In this document: piece by piece, positions 23,973 to 33,146 of the stretch
Layout of the letters: each line of letters starts with the position of its first letter
Position numbering within the stretch: position 1 is the stretch's first letter
Source of the DNA: Acidobacteriota bacterium
GTDB lineage: Bacteria; Acidobacteriota; Terriglobia; Bryobacterales; Bryobacteraceae
Length of the DNA: 64,000 nt
Reading direction: 5' to 3'
Assembly: GCA_003223115.1 (NCBI GenBank)
Contig: QHXW01000161.1
Span: 1 to 64,000 of the forward strand
Notes under the pieces: generated by a model
The model's database searches: none
Told to the model about the DNA's origin: nothing
What the model saw: the letters and a program-made list of their open reading frames with translations, nothing else
Made by a program: the position numbers and the translations under genes

Positions 23973-24533
23973 ATGGGCAAAGTTGCCAGACAGGTTGTGG
24001 AACAGGCAGGTGTGAATGTGGACGTCCTGGTGGATAAACTCATTCGCGGCGGGCGCAGAGTTCACAACGTTTTATTACTACACGATTCTTCGTGTCAACG
24101 CGATCGGCTTCGATGGAGAAGGACTCAAAGAGATCATCGAAGACGCCCGCATTGAAGACCGGAACCATTTTGAGGTGTTGACGCCGCGTATTTATGAGCT
24201 GCGCGGTGCGCTGCCCCGCGATATTCGCGGTCTCGCCGACGTTGCCGGCTGCCCGGATGCGTATCTGCCGCCCGGGTGACATGAAAGCCATGTTGAATGT
24301 GCTGGTGGAGGCCGAGCGTTGCGCCATCCGCACTTACACCGAGATTTGCAACATGACCTTAGGCAAAGATCACCGCACCTTCGAGATCGCGCTCGGCGTT
24401 CTGCATGAAGAGGTGGAGCACGAAGCCTGGTTCTCCGAGTATCTCGGTGAAGGACCGTCCGGCCACTTCCGGCGGGGAGCTCCGGGTACATCCCCACGTG
24501 CGGCGTTTCATCACCGCCGACATCAAAGACTAA
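23973..24533 (+). pseudogene. Ferritin-like (Dps-type) protein with three frameshifts
   Basis: A good Shine-Dalgarno (AAAAGGAGAGAG) precedes the ATG at 23973: [20 protein letters not shown]. The frame then shifts near 24045 to [20 protein letters not shown] and [20 protein letters not shown], shifts again in CCCGGG near 24273 to [20 protein letters not shown] and [20 protein letters not shown], and a third time in CCCC near 24493 to [12 protein letters not shown] and a stop. The Glu/His pattern (AEFTT, EDRNH, EAERCA, EEVEHE) is a di-iron four-helix bundle of the archaeal-like Dps ferritin group, which sequesters iron and consumes peroxide. Three indels in 560 bp are notable. Confidence 0.75.
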
Positions 24534-24541
24534 GAAGAGCC

Positions 24542-24879
24542 GTGGGATTTCAGAAATTGGTGGACGACGTGCCGCCCGGGCACACCAGATTTCTTCGTAT
24601 TGACCGGAAGCCAGTGGTTCTGGCGAACTTTCAAGGCCACATCTACGCGTTTTTCGGATTGTGCCGCATCGGAACAATCCGCTCGATGGCGCTACCATGT
24701 GGGACAATCTGCTCGACTGTCCGTTTCATCATTTCCAATACGATGTGACTACCGGTGAAAACTTTTTCCCGCGGAACGTTTATCCTCAGGATTACGAGCG
24801 GCTGAAATCACAGTTGCGGCCGTTGCGATCGTATCCTGTAGAATTAAAGGAGGGTGAAGTATGGGTGGATCTGGGGTAA
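24542..24879 (+). pseudogene. Rieske [2Fe-2S] ferredoxin, one frameshift
   Basis: From a GTG at 24542 the frame reads [20 protein letters not shown] and [17 protein letters not shown]. The cluster motif is split by a frameshift at TGCCGC (about 24661); the +1 frame continues [20 protein letters not shown] and [20 protein letters not shown]. Restoring one C gives [11 protein letters not shown] and CPFHHFQYD, the two C-x-H ligand pairs of a Rieske ferredoxin. The end is PVELKEGEVWVDLG with a stop at 24877-24879, overlapping the next gene by 19 bp. It starts 8 bp after the ferritin-like stop, so it was a tight operon. Confidence 0.75.
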
Positions 24880-25220
24880 GCGGCCTGGCGGCCAAACATT
24901 GTGTGCCCTGCCGGGGCGGCGTGCCGCCTCTCGCGGGCGCGGAGTTGCAAAAGCTCTCTTCGCAATTACCGGATTGGAAGGTGGTGGATGGACATCACAT
25001 CACCAAGACGTTTCTCTTTCCTGATTTCAAAACAGCGCTCGATTTCGTGAATCGAGTGGGAGCCGTGGCCGAGCAGGAAGGCCATCATCCCGACATCACC
25101 CTCGCCTGGGGCCGCGTGGACGTGAAAACCTACACGCACAAGATCGACGGGTTGACGGAGAGTGATTTCATCCTAGCCGCGAAGATCGATCAGGAGTTCT
25201 TCGCCAAGCCCAAAGGCTGA
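24861..25220 (+). CDS. Pterin-4a-carbinolamine dehydratase
   Basis: 119 residues. The Pcd/PhhB/DCoH fold shows LAGAELQKLSSQLPDWKVVD, ITKTFLFPDFKTALDFVNRV, AEQEGHHPDITLAWGRVDVK and TYTHKIDGLTESDFILAAKI. The EGHHPD motif and the later TYTH His form the active site that dehydrates 4a-hydroxytetrahydrobiopterin. A strong Shine-Dalgarno (AAAGGAGGGTG) precedes the ATG at 24861. It overlaps the Rieske gene and is the only unbroken member of this four-gene unit. A link with phenylalanine hydroxylase is not supported by neighbours; molybdopterin-related roles have also been proposed for the family. Confidence 0.88.
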   Translation: MGGSGVSGLAAKHCVPCRGGVPPLAGAELQKLSSQLPDWKVVDGHHITKTFLFPDFKTALDFVNRVGAVAEQEGHHPDITLAWGRVDVKTYTHKIDGLTESDFILAAKIDQEFFAKPKG

Positions 25221-25299
25221 GCACGTCCAAGTCCCGATGGAGCGGTTACCCATTTGCCGCGTCTGGACCGCGACCGCGAGGGTCGGACAAATGCGCGCG

Positions 25300-26007
25300 C
25301 GGGTTAAGATCCCGCCACGAAAACATCAGCGGATGGAAGAAGGCCGGCCACCGCGCCTGCGAACCAGTCGGTAGTAGGAGCGGAGGTGTGGCCGTATTCA
25401 ATTGACCTGTCAGCGTCGTTCGCCAGGTCTGCCCCGCCCATCCCAGCCGGTGCACATCTCCAGCGGAATCGGTACAGTTTTCTACGCTGGTGACGGTATT
25501 GACATGAGTGGTCGTAAAGCTGTTTGAGACAGTATTGGTGACGGACTGCTGCCGGTATGTCGAGAACTGGATCGCAGTTCCGCCGCTGAATCAGTCTGGA
25601 TTTGCGAAATCCCCTTTCGGAGTGTTATCGCAATAGATGGTTGTGGTGCCTTCACGGGCCAGAATAACCAAAGGCCCATTGACCGTTCTTCGTGTCGTGG
25701 TGGCATGAGTAACAAACGTGTAAATGGCGGTCGTCTCATTTTGGGGCGTGCCCGTAAACAACGTTGTCAATCCCCGTTGATTCACCGTTGATTCGAGAGA
25801 TATACCCGAACTGCGAGGATGTTGCGGGCGAAACGCCGGGCGCCGAGTTGATGACGTCGCCGATCAGCTCCATCTGGACGTCACCTGGCGCCGTGAGCGA
25901 TGGGAACCAGGCATTCTGGGCTAACTAACTAAGGCTACAGCCGGCAACGACAGGGATCCCAAAACCGTGATAATCCCCGTACTGATTTGTTTCCGCAAAG
26001 CGTTCAT
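25300..26007 (-). pseudogene. Secreted Thr/Asn-rich protein, broken
   Basis: A clear start exists: GGGAG, then ATG at 26007 and MNALRKQISTGIITVLGSLS plus LPAVALVS, a signal peptide, then a stop. In another frame the sense continues AWFPSLTAPGDVQMELIGD, and later NQRGLTTLFTGTPQNETTAI, YTFVTHATTTRRTVNGPLVI, an in-frame TGA after FANPD, then TAIQFSTYRQQSVTNTVSNS and NTVTSVENCTDSAG. The composition (many Thr, Asn, Ser, Val) suits an extracellular beta-rich protein. At least one frameshift and one stop make it inactive. No family recognised. Confidence 0.5.
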
Positions 26008-26202
26008 TTTGCAAACTCCCTGTTCAGGTGTTCTATTCGTAGCGGGTGACACTAGATCCCGGCAATCCTGCCTCAAAATCGGGATGACAGTCCATGCCCT
26101 GCTGCAAGATTTCTCCTTCCCGTTATCTGTATGAAAATAAGGGGCAATATTGTAAGGTATTCCCTGCCGGAGGTTTCGGATAACATAGACGGGCGCGGAA
26201 CA

Positions 26203-27434
26203 ATGCCTAACGCCACACGATCGATGCTGCGCTTTGGTGTCTTTGAACATCTGCGCTACCTGCGCCAGCGCCGTGCGATTGAGCGGGCGGGTGGTGATCC
26301 CGATCGCGAATGCACGGGGCCAGACCGTCGCTTTTGAAGCTGATCTCATGACACGTGAGCTGCGCAAGGGCGGCACCAGAATCTCAGCGATATTCTCGGC
26401 GTGCTACGTGAGCTGGCATCGCTGATAGCTGGTGAGATCCGTCTGAATCTGTCTACGGAACAGCAGAAGCGGCTGACGAGTGCAGTGTCGGTCAATCCGG
26501 AAGCATATGAGCACTATCTCAGGGGACGCTATTTCTGGAACCGTCGCACCCAAGATGGACTCAAAAAGGCAGGCGCAGTCGAGCATTTCGAAGCTGCTAT
26601 CGCTCTGGATCCTGGTTACGCCCGCGCCTACGCGGGACTGGCGGACACCTACGCCGTGTTTCCCGCATATGGACCGATAAATTTCCGTATAGCAGCAGAG
26701 AAAGCCGAGACGGCCGCACTCAAGGCGTTGGCGATCGACCCTGGCATTTCCGAAGCTTATGCGACGTTGCGATTTGTGACGCAGAATAAATAAAATAAAT
26801 GAGATTGGGCGGGAGCTGAACAGGCGTACAAACGTGGCCATCGAGCTAAATCCGAATTATGCGACCGCGCATCATGGTACGGGTGGTATTTATTTAGGTT
26901 AGTGGGCAGGTCCGACCAGTCCATTGCGGAAGAGAAGCGCGCCCTCGTACTGGACCCGCTCTCCGGTAATGATCAACGCCGCAATGGGACATGCCTACAT
27001 GTGGGCGGGCCAATACGATCGCGCCATCGAGCAGTCTAGAAAAGCGCTCGATTTGGAACCGGACTTTGTCCCGGCTCATTGGTGTATCGGCTACTGTTAC
27101 CTGCAAAAAGGAATGTACAATGAAGCACTTCGCGAGTTCAAGCAAGAAAATGACCCTGTTGACCTCGGTAGTGTGAATGCGGCTGCGGGCCGAACAGAGG
27201 ATGTGGTAAAACAAAAATGCTTTCGCGCGCGGTCACCTCAGTGAAGAAGGCAATGATTTGATCTATGCCGAACTGGGTCGGTTACAAAAGACCTGCGACG
27301 ACCGCAGCTTCGCTCCGTTCAGCCCCTTGGAATTGAGGTGGCGCGTCAGACTGTACCCGGGATTGACCCATGACTCCAGATACGTGGCCATACTGCGCAG
27401 ACTGAAACTTGAAGAGTGGCCGCATAAAAACTGA
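26203..27434 (+). pseudogene. Winged-helix/TPR transcriptional-regulator-like gene, heavily decayed
   Basis: A start-like MPNATRSMLRFGVFE and a displaced LMTRELRKGGTRI recall the winged helix (FGVFExDxxxxELRKGGxRI) of acidobacterial CadC-like regulators, but most of that domain is gone. TPR units follow in shifting frames: AVSVNPEAYEHYLRGRYFWN, AIALDPGYARAYAGLADTYA, ALKALAIDPGISEAYATL, GHAYMWAGQYDRAIEQSRKA, LDLEPDFVPAHWCIGYCYLQ, and the family end RYVAILRRLKLEEWPHKN with a stop at 27432-27434. Several frameshifts and stops are present. Not functional. Confidence 0.65.
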
Positions 27435-27466
27435 CGAGCCGCAGCGGTTATGCTGAGCGTCTACCA

Positions 27467-28792
27467 CTACCCTGCCGGCAAGATCTTCGACAGATCGTTG
27501 TAAATCACGAACGCTACCACCACCATCAGGAAAACAAAACCGAGCTTGAACACGGTTTCCTTCACCTGCAGGCTCAAGTCACGCCGGATCAGCATCTCGA
27601 TCAACAGCAGCACGATAACGCCGCCGTCGAGGATCGGAATGGGCAGCAGATTGAAAATGGCCAGGTTGAGGCTGACCATCGACATCAGCAGGAAGAACGA
27701 AGAGGGTCCTTCACGCGCGGCCTCACCGGAAAGTTGGGCAATGCGGATGGGCCCTTCGAGCGATTTGGGTGACATACGCCGCTCAATAATGCCCGCAAGG
27801 AACTTGAAAATAAGCTCGGCGCCCTTGACGTTCTGCCGAACCGATTCGCTGAAGGCCGCTGGGAGCGAGAGCCGCATGGTGATCAGGTTCAAACGCCGCT
27901 CCGGCAGGAAGCCGATAATCCAACGCGCAGGTCCGTCCCCCTTGCTGAATACCGGCGTCACAGTCACACTGGAGCGTTTGCCGTTGCGTTCATATTCAAT
28001 GGTGACGGGCTTGCCATTCGTGCTCTGGATGATGTCCTGGAGGGTGTACATGGATTGTATGGTCTGCCCGTTGGCGGTCAGCAGCAAGTCGCCCTTCTGG
28101 AGACCCGCCTTTTGCGCCGGCATCCCGGACGAGAGTGTGCCCACCTGAACTTCGGCCCGCGGCGCCCAGCCCGCGAATCCAATTCCGTTTCGCTCATCGA
28201 GCACCAGTGAGATCTTCTTCTCGATCAGTTGCCCGTTGCGCTCAACAACCACGTCGAAGGTCCTGCCCGCACTGGCAATCTCCTTCAAGTTTACGTCTTC
28301 CCAGGTCGGGTTCTGAATGTTGTCGAAGCGCACAATCTTGTCGCCCGGCTGGATCCCTGCTTTAGCCGCCGCCGAGTCCTTGATCACGTATCCGACAATG
28401 GGCCGCTCGTCGCCAGCGGCCAGTTTCTGATACTTCACCATGAACAAACCTGTGAGCAGACCCACCGCCAGAACCACGTTCATGAAAGGCCCGGCAAAGC
28501 CAATGATCAGGCGCTGCCAGCGTGGTTTCGACAGAAAACTGCGGGGATCGTCGGCATTCTCGTCGCCCGGTTGCTCGCCGGTCATTTTGACGTAACCGCC
28601 AAAAAGGATCGCGGAAAACCGGAAGTCCGTTTCGCCCTTGCGGAACCCAAACAGGCGGGGGCCGAAGCCAAAACTAAAGGTCTCGATGCGCACGTCAAAA
28701 TAGCGCGCGGCCCAGTAGTGCCCGGCCTCATGGATGATAATCATCACCCCAATCAGGACCAGCAGCCAGAGTACATTTTGAAAAACAAGCAT
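27467..28792 (-). CDS. rseP: Site-2 intramembrane metalloprotease RseP
   Basis: 441 residues. The N-terminal helix carries the zinc-binding HExxH (IIIHEAGHYWAARYF), and the C-terminal NLLPIPILDGGVIVLLLIEM holds the third ligand Asp (LDG). Two PDZ domains lie between, each with a GLxxGD-type loop (AAAKAGIQPGDKIVRFDNIQ; PAQKAGLQKGDLLLTANGQT). The enzyme cleaves anti-sigma factors or other single-pass substrates inside the inner membrane. The ATG at 28792 follows the dxr stop by 3 bp, the widespread dxr-rseP arrangement. Confidence 0.95.
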   Translation of the reverse strand: MLVFQNVLWLLVLIGVMIIIHEAGHYWAARYFDVRIETFSFGFGPRLFGFRKGETDFRFSAILFGGYVKMTGEQPGDENADDPRSFLSKPRWQRLIIGFAGPFMNVVLAVGLLTGLFMVKYQKLAAGDERPIVGYVIKDSAAAKAGIQPGDKIVRFDNIQNPTWEDVNLKEIASAGRTFDVVVERNGQLIEKKISLVLDERNGIGFAGWAPRAEVQVGTLSSGMPAQKAGLQKGDLLLTANGQTIQSMYTLQDIIQSTNGKPVTIEYERNGKRSSVTVTPVFSKGDGPARWIIGFLPERRLNLITMRLSLPAAFSESVRQNVKGAELIFKFLAGIIERRMSPKSLEGPIRIAQLSGEAAREGPSSFFLLMSMVSLNLAIFNLLPIPILDGGVIVLLLIEMLIRRDLSLQVKETVFKLGFVFLMVVVAFVIYNDLSKILPAG

Positions 28793-28795
28793 AAG

Positions 28796-30049
28796 TTAAG
28801 CTCTCGCCGTCGGCGGATTAGTTTTCGAGGCGGCCAGTCCCCGTAGAGAGGAAGCCTTTCCAACCGCTGCCGCCTTGGTTCCTACCACGATCAGCTCGCG
28901 AGCCAGAGAGCGCGACTCCTTATCAATTTCGAGAATATCACCGATGGATCGAGGCTGCCGGTTGGGCAACCGCGACAGTGTTTCTTCTACAACCTGAGAT
29001 ATCGACTGAAAGCCGATCTTTCGTTCCAGAAAAGCCTCTACGGCAACTTCGTCCGCCGCATTGAGCGTGCATGTGGCCGACCCGCCCGTCTCCAGGCACC
29101 GGTACGCCAGCCTCAGCAGCGGGAATTTGTTGTATTCGGGAACGTCAAAGTCCCGGCGCCGTGCCTGGCTCCAGTCGATTTTGGGTACGGGGGCCTGCGA
29201 GCGTTCCGGGTAGGTCAGCGCGTACTGAATGGGCATTCGCATGTCCGTCGCCGAGATCTGCGCAATCACACTGCCATCGCTGTATTCGACCATGGCGTGC
29301 ACTGAGGATTGCGGGTGAATGACCACGTCTACTTGCGAGGGTGAAAAACCAAACAGCCAGCAGGCTTCAATCACCTCGAAGCCTTTGTTCATCAGGGTGG
29401 CGGAATCGATGGTAATCCGATTCCCCATCCTCCATGTTGGATGCTTCAGGGCGTGTTGGGGTGTCACCAAAGCCAGTTTCTCGAGGGGCGTGCTCCGGAA
29501 CGGGCCGCCTGACGCCGTCAGAATCAGCTTGGTGACCTGCTCGCGATTACCGCAGCGCAAGCACTGGTGGGCGCCGTTGTGTTCGCTGTCAACGGGGATC
29601 AATTCGGACCCGGACTCGCCGACCGCATCCATCACCAGCTTGCCACCGGCGACCAGAACTTCTTTGTTTGCCAAACCGATGCGCTTGGCGGCGCGAACGG
29701 CTTCATACGTGGCTTCGAGGCCCGAGACGCCAACGATGGCCGAAATGACGATATCGACCTCGGCTGCTGTGGCGATCTCCACCCGAGCCTTCGACCCAAA
29801 GGCGAGTTCGGGCCACCGGGACATCGGCAGACCACTCCCGGCCAGCTTGCCGGCAAGCTCGTCGCGACCTTCAGCGGTGGCAACAGCCACTGTTCGCGGG
29901 TGGAATTCCAGAATCTGCTTGAGCAAGAGGTCGATATTACGGCCCGCGGCCAGCCCATACACCTTGAAGCGGTGGCTATTCTGGCGGATGACGTCGAGGG
30001 TATTGGTGCCGATTGAGCCGGTCGACCCCAAAATGGTGAGATTCGGCAT
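28796..30049 (-). CDS. dxr: 1-deoxy-D-xylulose 5-phosphate reductoisomerase
   Basis: 417 residues. The NADPH site is NLTILGSTGSIGTNTLDVIR at the N-terminus; LANKEVLVAGG, the metal-binding PVDSEHNGAHQCL and the flexible-loop TASGGPFRSTPLEKL follow, then HPTWRMGNRITIDSATLMNK and the C-terminal helical domain. It catalyses the second step of the MEP isoprenoid pathway (DXP to MEP). The ATG at 30049 gives the normal start; an earlier TTG at 30097 adds an unlike extension. Directly followed by rseP. A long inverted repeat lies in its upstream region (30167-30236). Confidence 0.95.
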   Translation of the reverse strand: MPNLTILGSTGSIGTNTLDVIRQNSHRFKVYGLAAGRNIDLLLKQILEFHPRTVAVATAEGRDELAGKLAGSGLPMSRWPELAFGSKARVEIATAAEVDIVISAIVGVSGLEATYEAVRAAKRIGLANKEVLVAGGKLVMDAVGESGSELIPVDSEHNGAHQCLRCGNREQVTKLILTASGGPFRSTPLEKLALVTPQHALKHPTWRMGNRITIDSATLMNKGFEVIEACWLFGFSPSQVDVVIHPQSSVHAMVEYSDGSVIAQISATDMRMPIQYALTYPERSQAPVPKIDWSQARRRDFDVPEYNKFPLLRLAYRCLETGGSATCTLNAADEVAVEAFLERKIGFQSISQVVEETLSRLPNRQPRSIGDILEIDKESRSLARELIVVGTKAAAVGKASSLRGLAASKTNPPTARA

Positions 30050-30166
30050 TCCGAGGGAAGGTGACTGGAGCGATGATATCACGGAAAGCCGCCTCAACCC
30101 TGCACGGCGCGGTAATTAATGTTTTTGAATCCGATTTTTGGGAGAAGAGTTTAAACCCTTTCGGGC

Positions 30167-30236
30167 GCCGGGGAGGATGCTTCAGGGGTCTTTATTTAGA
30201 GGTTAGTCTCGCTTTGGTGGGAGTTGCCTCCCCGGC
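30167..30236. promoter_or_regulatory. 10-bp inverted repeat in HIBADH-dxr spacer
   Basis: GCCGGGGAGG (30167-30176) and CCTCCCCGGC (30227-30236) are perfect inverted repeats separated by 50 bp. In the minus-strand transcript the stem would form after the dehydrogenase gene and about 120 nt before the dxr start. It could be a transcript end or a leader structure; no T-run is adjacent. Confidence 0.45.
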
Positions 30237-30292
30237 TTGTTTCCAATATTAGGATAAGCTTTTTCGAAATGCAACCAAAATCTGTATTTTTG

Positions 30293-31186
30293 TTATCGAG
30301 CCCGTACCTCGATGCCCACGATGGACTCCAAGACCTTGATTGTAGAGCAAATATCCTCTTCCCCATGGCCTTTGGCGATGGCTGCCTGGAAGATTTGACG
30401 TGTCAAACCAGTCAGTGGAAGTGGCACTTTAAGCTCGGAGCCCGATTCGAGCATCAATCCAATGTCCTTATCCATCCATTTCACGGAGAACTGGGGGCTG
30501 AAATCCCGGTTGAGCACGTAGGGCGCTTTAAATTCGATGAGGCCCGATTTGGCGGCGCTGTTTGAAAGGATTTCCAGCATCAGCTTGGGGTCGACGCCAC
30601 CCTTGGCGGCCAGGACCATGCCTTCGTTGAAGGCCTGCAAAATGTTCGAAAGAATCAGATTCTGCGATAACTTGGCTTGCAGGCCCAGGCCCGCGCTGCC
30701 GCAGTAGTAGATTTTCTTGCCCATAGGCTCCATCCAGGGCCGGATTTGGTCGAGGATGGCCTTGTCGCCGCCAACCATAAATGTCAGAGTGCCGGCGTTT
30801 GCCCCGGGTGTCGAGCCGGTGCAGGGGGCATCCAGATAGTGAACATTTTTCTTCGCGAGGGACTCGCCGATCCGGCGGCTTCCACTGGGCGAGATGGTAC
30901 TGGCGTCGAGCACTGCAGTGCCTGGCTTGGCCCCTTCGATCACGCCGTCCGGTCCCAATAGCACGCGCTCGCACATGCTGGTAGTGCCCACACAGAGGAA
31001 GATGCACTCGGCGTGTTGCGCCACCTCTTTAGGTGTACTGCAAAACTTTCCTTTCTCAGCGGTTGCCAGTTCTTTGGCTTTGTTTGCCGTATGCGACCAG
31101 AGCGCCACATCGTGTCCCGCGCGCATCAGGTTGCGCGCCATCGGATAACCCATGATGCCGAGGCCCAGGAAGCCCAATTTTGCCAT
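30293..31186 (-). CDS. NAD(P)-dependent beta-hydroxyacid dehydrogenase
   Basis: 297 residues of the 3-hydroxyisobutyrate dehydrogenase family (includes GarR/GlxR tartronate semialdehyde reductases and glyoxylate/succinic semialdehyde reductases). Rossmann motif GFLGLGIMGYPMARNLMRAG at the N-terminus; substrate motif DAPCTGSTPGANAGTLTFMV; catalytic Lys in GLGLQAKLSQNLILSNI. The Shine-Dalgarno AAGGAGA precedes the ATG. Divergent from a D-2-hydroxyacid dehydrogenase, and glcEF occur elsewhere in the window, which fits glyoxylate metabolism, but the precise substrate is not shown by sequence. Confidence 0.88.
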   Translation of the reverse strand: MAKLGFLGLGIMGYPMARNLMRAGHDVALWSHTANKAKELATAEKGKFCSTPKEVAQHAECIFLCVGTTSMCERVLLGPDGVIEGAKPGTAVLDASTISPSGSRRIGESLAKKNVHYLDAPCTGSTPGANAGTLTFMVGGDKAILDQIRPWMEPMGKKIYYCGSAGLGLQAKLSQNLILSNILQAFNEGMVLAAKGGVDPKLMLEILSNSAAKSGLIEFKAPYVLNRDFSPQFSVKWMDKDIGLMLESGSELKVPLPLTGLTRQIFQAAIAKGHGEEDICSTIKVLESIVGIEVRAR

Positions 31187-31290
31187 GCCTATTCTCCTTG
31201 TTACGGTAGGGCAGGCCGATGGCCCGCCAGCGGTGTGTCTTTGAACCGCAATTGTACGATGAAGCGGGCCTGTGCGACAATTGCCGTTCG

Positions 31291-32271
31291 ATGAAACCCG
31301 CAGTACTGGTTACCAGGCGTATTTATCCAGAAGCCGTTGAATATTTGAAGCAGCGCGCCGAAGTCGATTACGTCGATTCTGATGACGGCCTGACCGCCGA
31401 CGAGTTGTTGCGGCGCATTCGTGGCAAGCAGGCGGTTGTGAGCCAGTTGACCGACAAGTTTCCGCCGGCGGTGATCGACAAATTGGAGGGCGTCTGCGTC
31501 ATCGCCAATGTTGCGGTGGGGTTCGACAATATCGATCCGGCGGCCGCAACACGCAGGAAGATTCTGGTGACGAATACGCCCGATGTCCTTACGGACACAA
31601 CGGCCGATTTCGCTTTCGCACTGCTGATGGCGGCTGCGCGGCGCGTGGTCGAGGGCCATCAATTCGTGCACTCGGGCCAATGGAATAAGTGGCGCATCGA
31701 TCTGTTGGTGGGGCAGGACGTGCATCACCGCACGTTGGGTATTTTCGGAATGGGACGGATCGGCCAGGCCGTAGCACGCCGCGGCCGCGGATTTCACATG
31801 CGCATTTTGTATAGCGACGCAGTGCGTGCGCCTGAAGGGGTGGAGCGCGAGCTGCACGCGGAATTCGTGAGCGCGGACCGTCTGCTGCGCGAATCGGATT
31901 ACATCAGCGTTCACGTGCCGCTGCTGCCCGAGACACGCAAGATGATCAGCGCCGATCAGTTCCGGTTGATGAAACCCACAGCCATCTTTGTCAATACCTC
32001 GCGCGGAGCTGTCGTGGATGAAGCGGCGCTGGCGGATGCGCTCGAGAAGCGCGTAATCGCAGGAGCAGGCATTGACGTGTTTGAAAACGAGCCCACGGTG
32101 CATCCGAAGCTGTTGAAGTTGGAGAACGTGGTACTGGCGCCGCACATCGCCAGTGCCTCGGTGGATACCCGGAAAAAGATGTCTATGGTGGCGGCGGAGA
32201 ATGCCATCGCCGCGCTGGAAGGCCGCCGGCCGCCGAATTTGCTCAATCCGGAAGCCTGGACGGGCGCGTAG
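31291..32271 (+). CDS. D-2-hydroxyacid dehydrogenase (glyoxylate/hydroxypyruvate reductase type)
   Basis: 326 residues. The N-terminus KPAVLVTRRIYPEAVEYLKQ and VIANVAVGFDNID lead to the Rossmann motif TLGIFGMGRIGQAVARRGRG; the catalytic Arg is in FVNTSRGAVVDEAAL, Glu in GIDVFENEPTVHPKL, and His in VVLAPHIASASVDTR. All are in place. It reduces 2-keto acids such as glyoxylate or hydroxypyruvate with NAD(P)H. ATG at 31291 is the family start. The last 37 bases and the sequence just beyond are duplicated at 33710-33784. Confidence 0.92.
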   Translation: MKPAVLVTRRIYPEAVEYLKQRAEVDYVDSDDGLTADELLRRIRGKQAVVSQLTDKFPPAVIDKLEGVCVIANVAVGFDNIDPAAATRRKILVTNTPDVLTDTTADFAFALLMAAARRVVEGHQFVHSGQWNKWRIDLLVGQDVHHRTLGIFGMGRIGQAVARRGRGFHMRILYSDAVRAPEGVERELHAEFVSADRLLRESDYISVHVPLLPETRKMISADQFRLMKPTAIFVNTSRGAVVDEAALADALEKRVIAGAGIDVFENEPTVHPKLLKLENVVLAPHIASASVDTRKKMSMVAAENAIAALEGRRPPNLLNPEAWTGA

Positions 32272-32311
32272 CGCCTGAGTGGCCGCTCTCTACTGCACCG
32301 GCAGATTCGCC
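32235..32311. repeat. Duplicated gene-end junction, left copy
   Basis: This 77-bp stretch (3' end of the hydroxyacid dehydrogenase gene plus the converging protease-type gene end) recurs at 33710-33784 in the same orientation with scattered substitutions. Shared blocks include TTGCTCAATCCGGAAGCCTGG and CTACTGCACCGGCAG (each 15-21 bp). Confidence 0.75.
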
Positions 32312-32400
32312 ACAAGCGAGGTAGTTGCCGGCACCGGCGACGCGCGGATCGTGATCAAGGATCTGCGCTGGAGGTTCGGATGCTGCTCGGAAATGGGAAT
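32290..32400 (-). pseudogene. 3' relic of a TIGR03437-type secreted protein
   Basis: The minus-strand frame ends RASPVPATTSLVANLPVQ before its stop at 32290, closely like the end of the giant subtilase (VTAPAANLPVQ, stop at 33763). Upstream of this end the frame gives nothing recognisable. It is a truncated duplicate of a gene end. Confidence 0.5.
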
Positions 32401-32876
32401 TGGGTTTTGTTTCGCAAAATTCGAATTTTCTCCTTGCGGGATGGCGACCCGAGCGACGTGACACCATTTCCATAGATAGCAGGAGCAGGACAGCGCGATG
32501 AAGACCGCGTGAGTCAATCTACGGCGGACACAGAGAGTTTTGTTTTACCGAGGTTGTGATCGAAAAACCAAGACCTCGGCGCCGTCGGCGCCGATTAGGA
32601 CATGATTTCGTCGTTGACAGCGGCAGCGCTCTCATAGATGACTGACGTGCCTCAAACGTCGTACCAAGCCGAACGAGCGTTTTCCGAGTAATTTCGTTCC
32701 TACGCGGCAGTCAGCGGGGATGGAGGTGTTGGGATTTCGGTGCGGGCCTCTTGTCGTAATGACCGCCCCCAAACGCTGTACCAAACCAAATGAGGTCCTC
32801 ATCGGCATCCCCGTGGGGTCGTAGGAGATCAGCAAAGTCCGTTATTTCTAACCGCCGGCAGCGCCCTTAACTCGGG
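32401..32876. other. Spacer with hairpins and one half of a direct repeat
   Basis: No gene supported. CCGAGGT and ACCTCGG (about 32549-32580) are inverted repeats, followed by a GGCGCC-rich stretch. The 27-bp segment 32823-32849 (AGGAGATCAGCAAAGTCCGT core) recurs at 33643-33669 with one mismatch. Two related tracts near 32650 and 32770 (TACCAAGCCGAACGAG, TACCAAACCAAATGAG) suggest a further degenerate repeat. Confidence 0.45.
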
Positions 32877-33146
32877 CTATCGATAGGTGTCCTTAGATTT
32901 GATGAGGATCGCGGAAATTTCCAACGCGCCGCGCTCTGGATACTTCCTGAAGATGATCCGGTAGGGACCGACTTTCTTACGCAGCCGCCCCTTCCACTCG
33001 GATCCGTGCAAGGCCTTTACGTTCCTGCATTCAGCTTCACCTTTCGTTTCAAATTCATCGATAGCGCGCTAGAGTTCCCTCACATCGCGCGGGAATCGGG
33101 CGAGTTGCTTTTGAGCATCGTTCGCAAGCTCAACGCGATAGCCCAT
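32877..33146 (-). pseudogene. RelE/ParE-family toxin with premature stop
   Basis: From ATG 33146: MGYRVELANDAQKQLARFPR, DVREL, then an in-frame TAG, then RAIDEFETKGEAECRNVKAL, GSEWKGRLRKKVGPYRIIFR and ISAILIKSKDTYR to the stop. The KALxGxxWxGRxRxxVGxYRIIF core is typical of RelE/ParE mRNA- or gyrase-targeting toxins. The TAG near codon 26 splits the ORF; 89 codons is normal length. The start overlaps the end of the upstream antitoxin gene, as in many TA operons. Confidence 0.7.

Noticed and set aside
31201-32145. Long antisense ORF over the D-2-hydroxyacid dehydrogenase
   Set aside because: It is a GC-driven shadow; the plus-strand gene has all catalytic motifs.
32632-32835. Minus-strand ORF with an internal SFGLV repeat
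   Set aside because: The repetition comes from degenerate DNA repeats in a spacer; there is no start context or family match.
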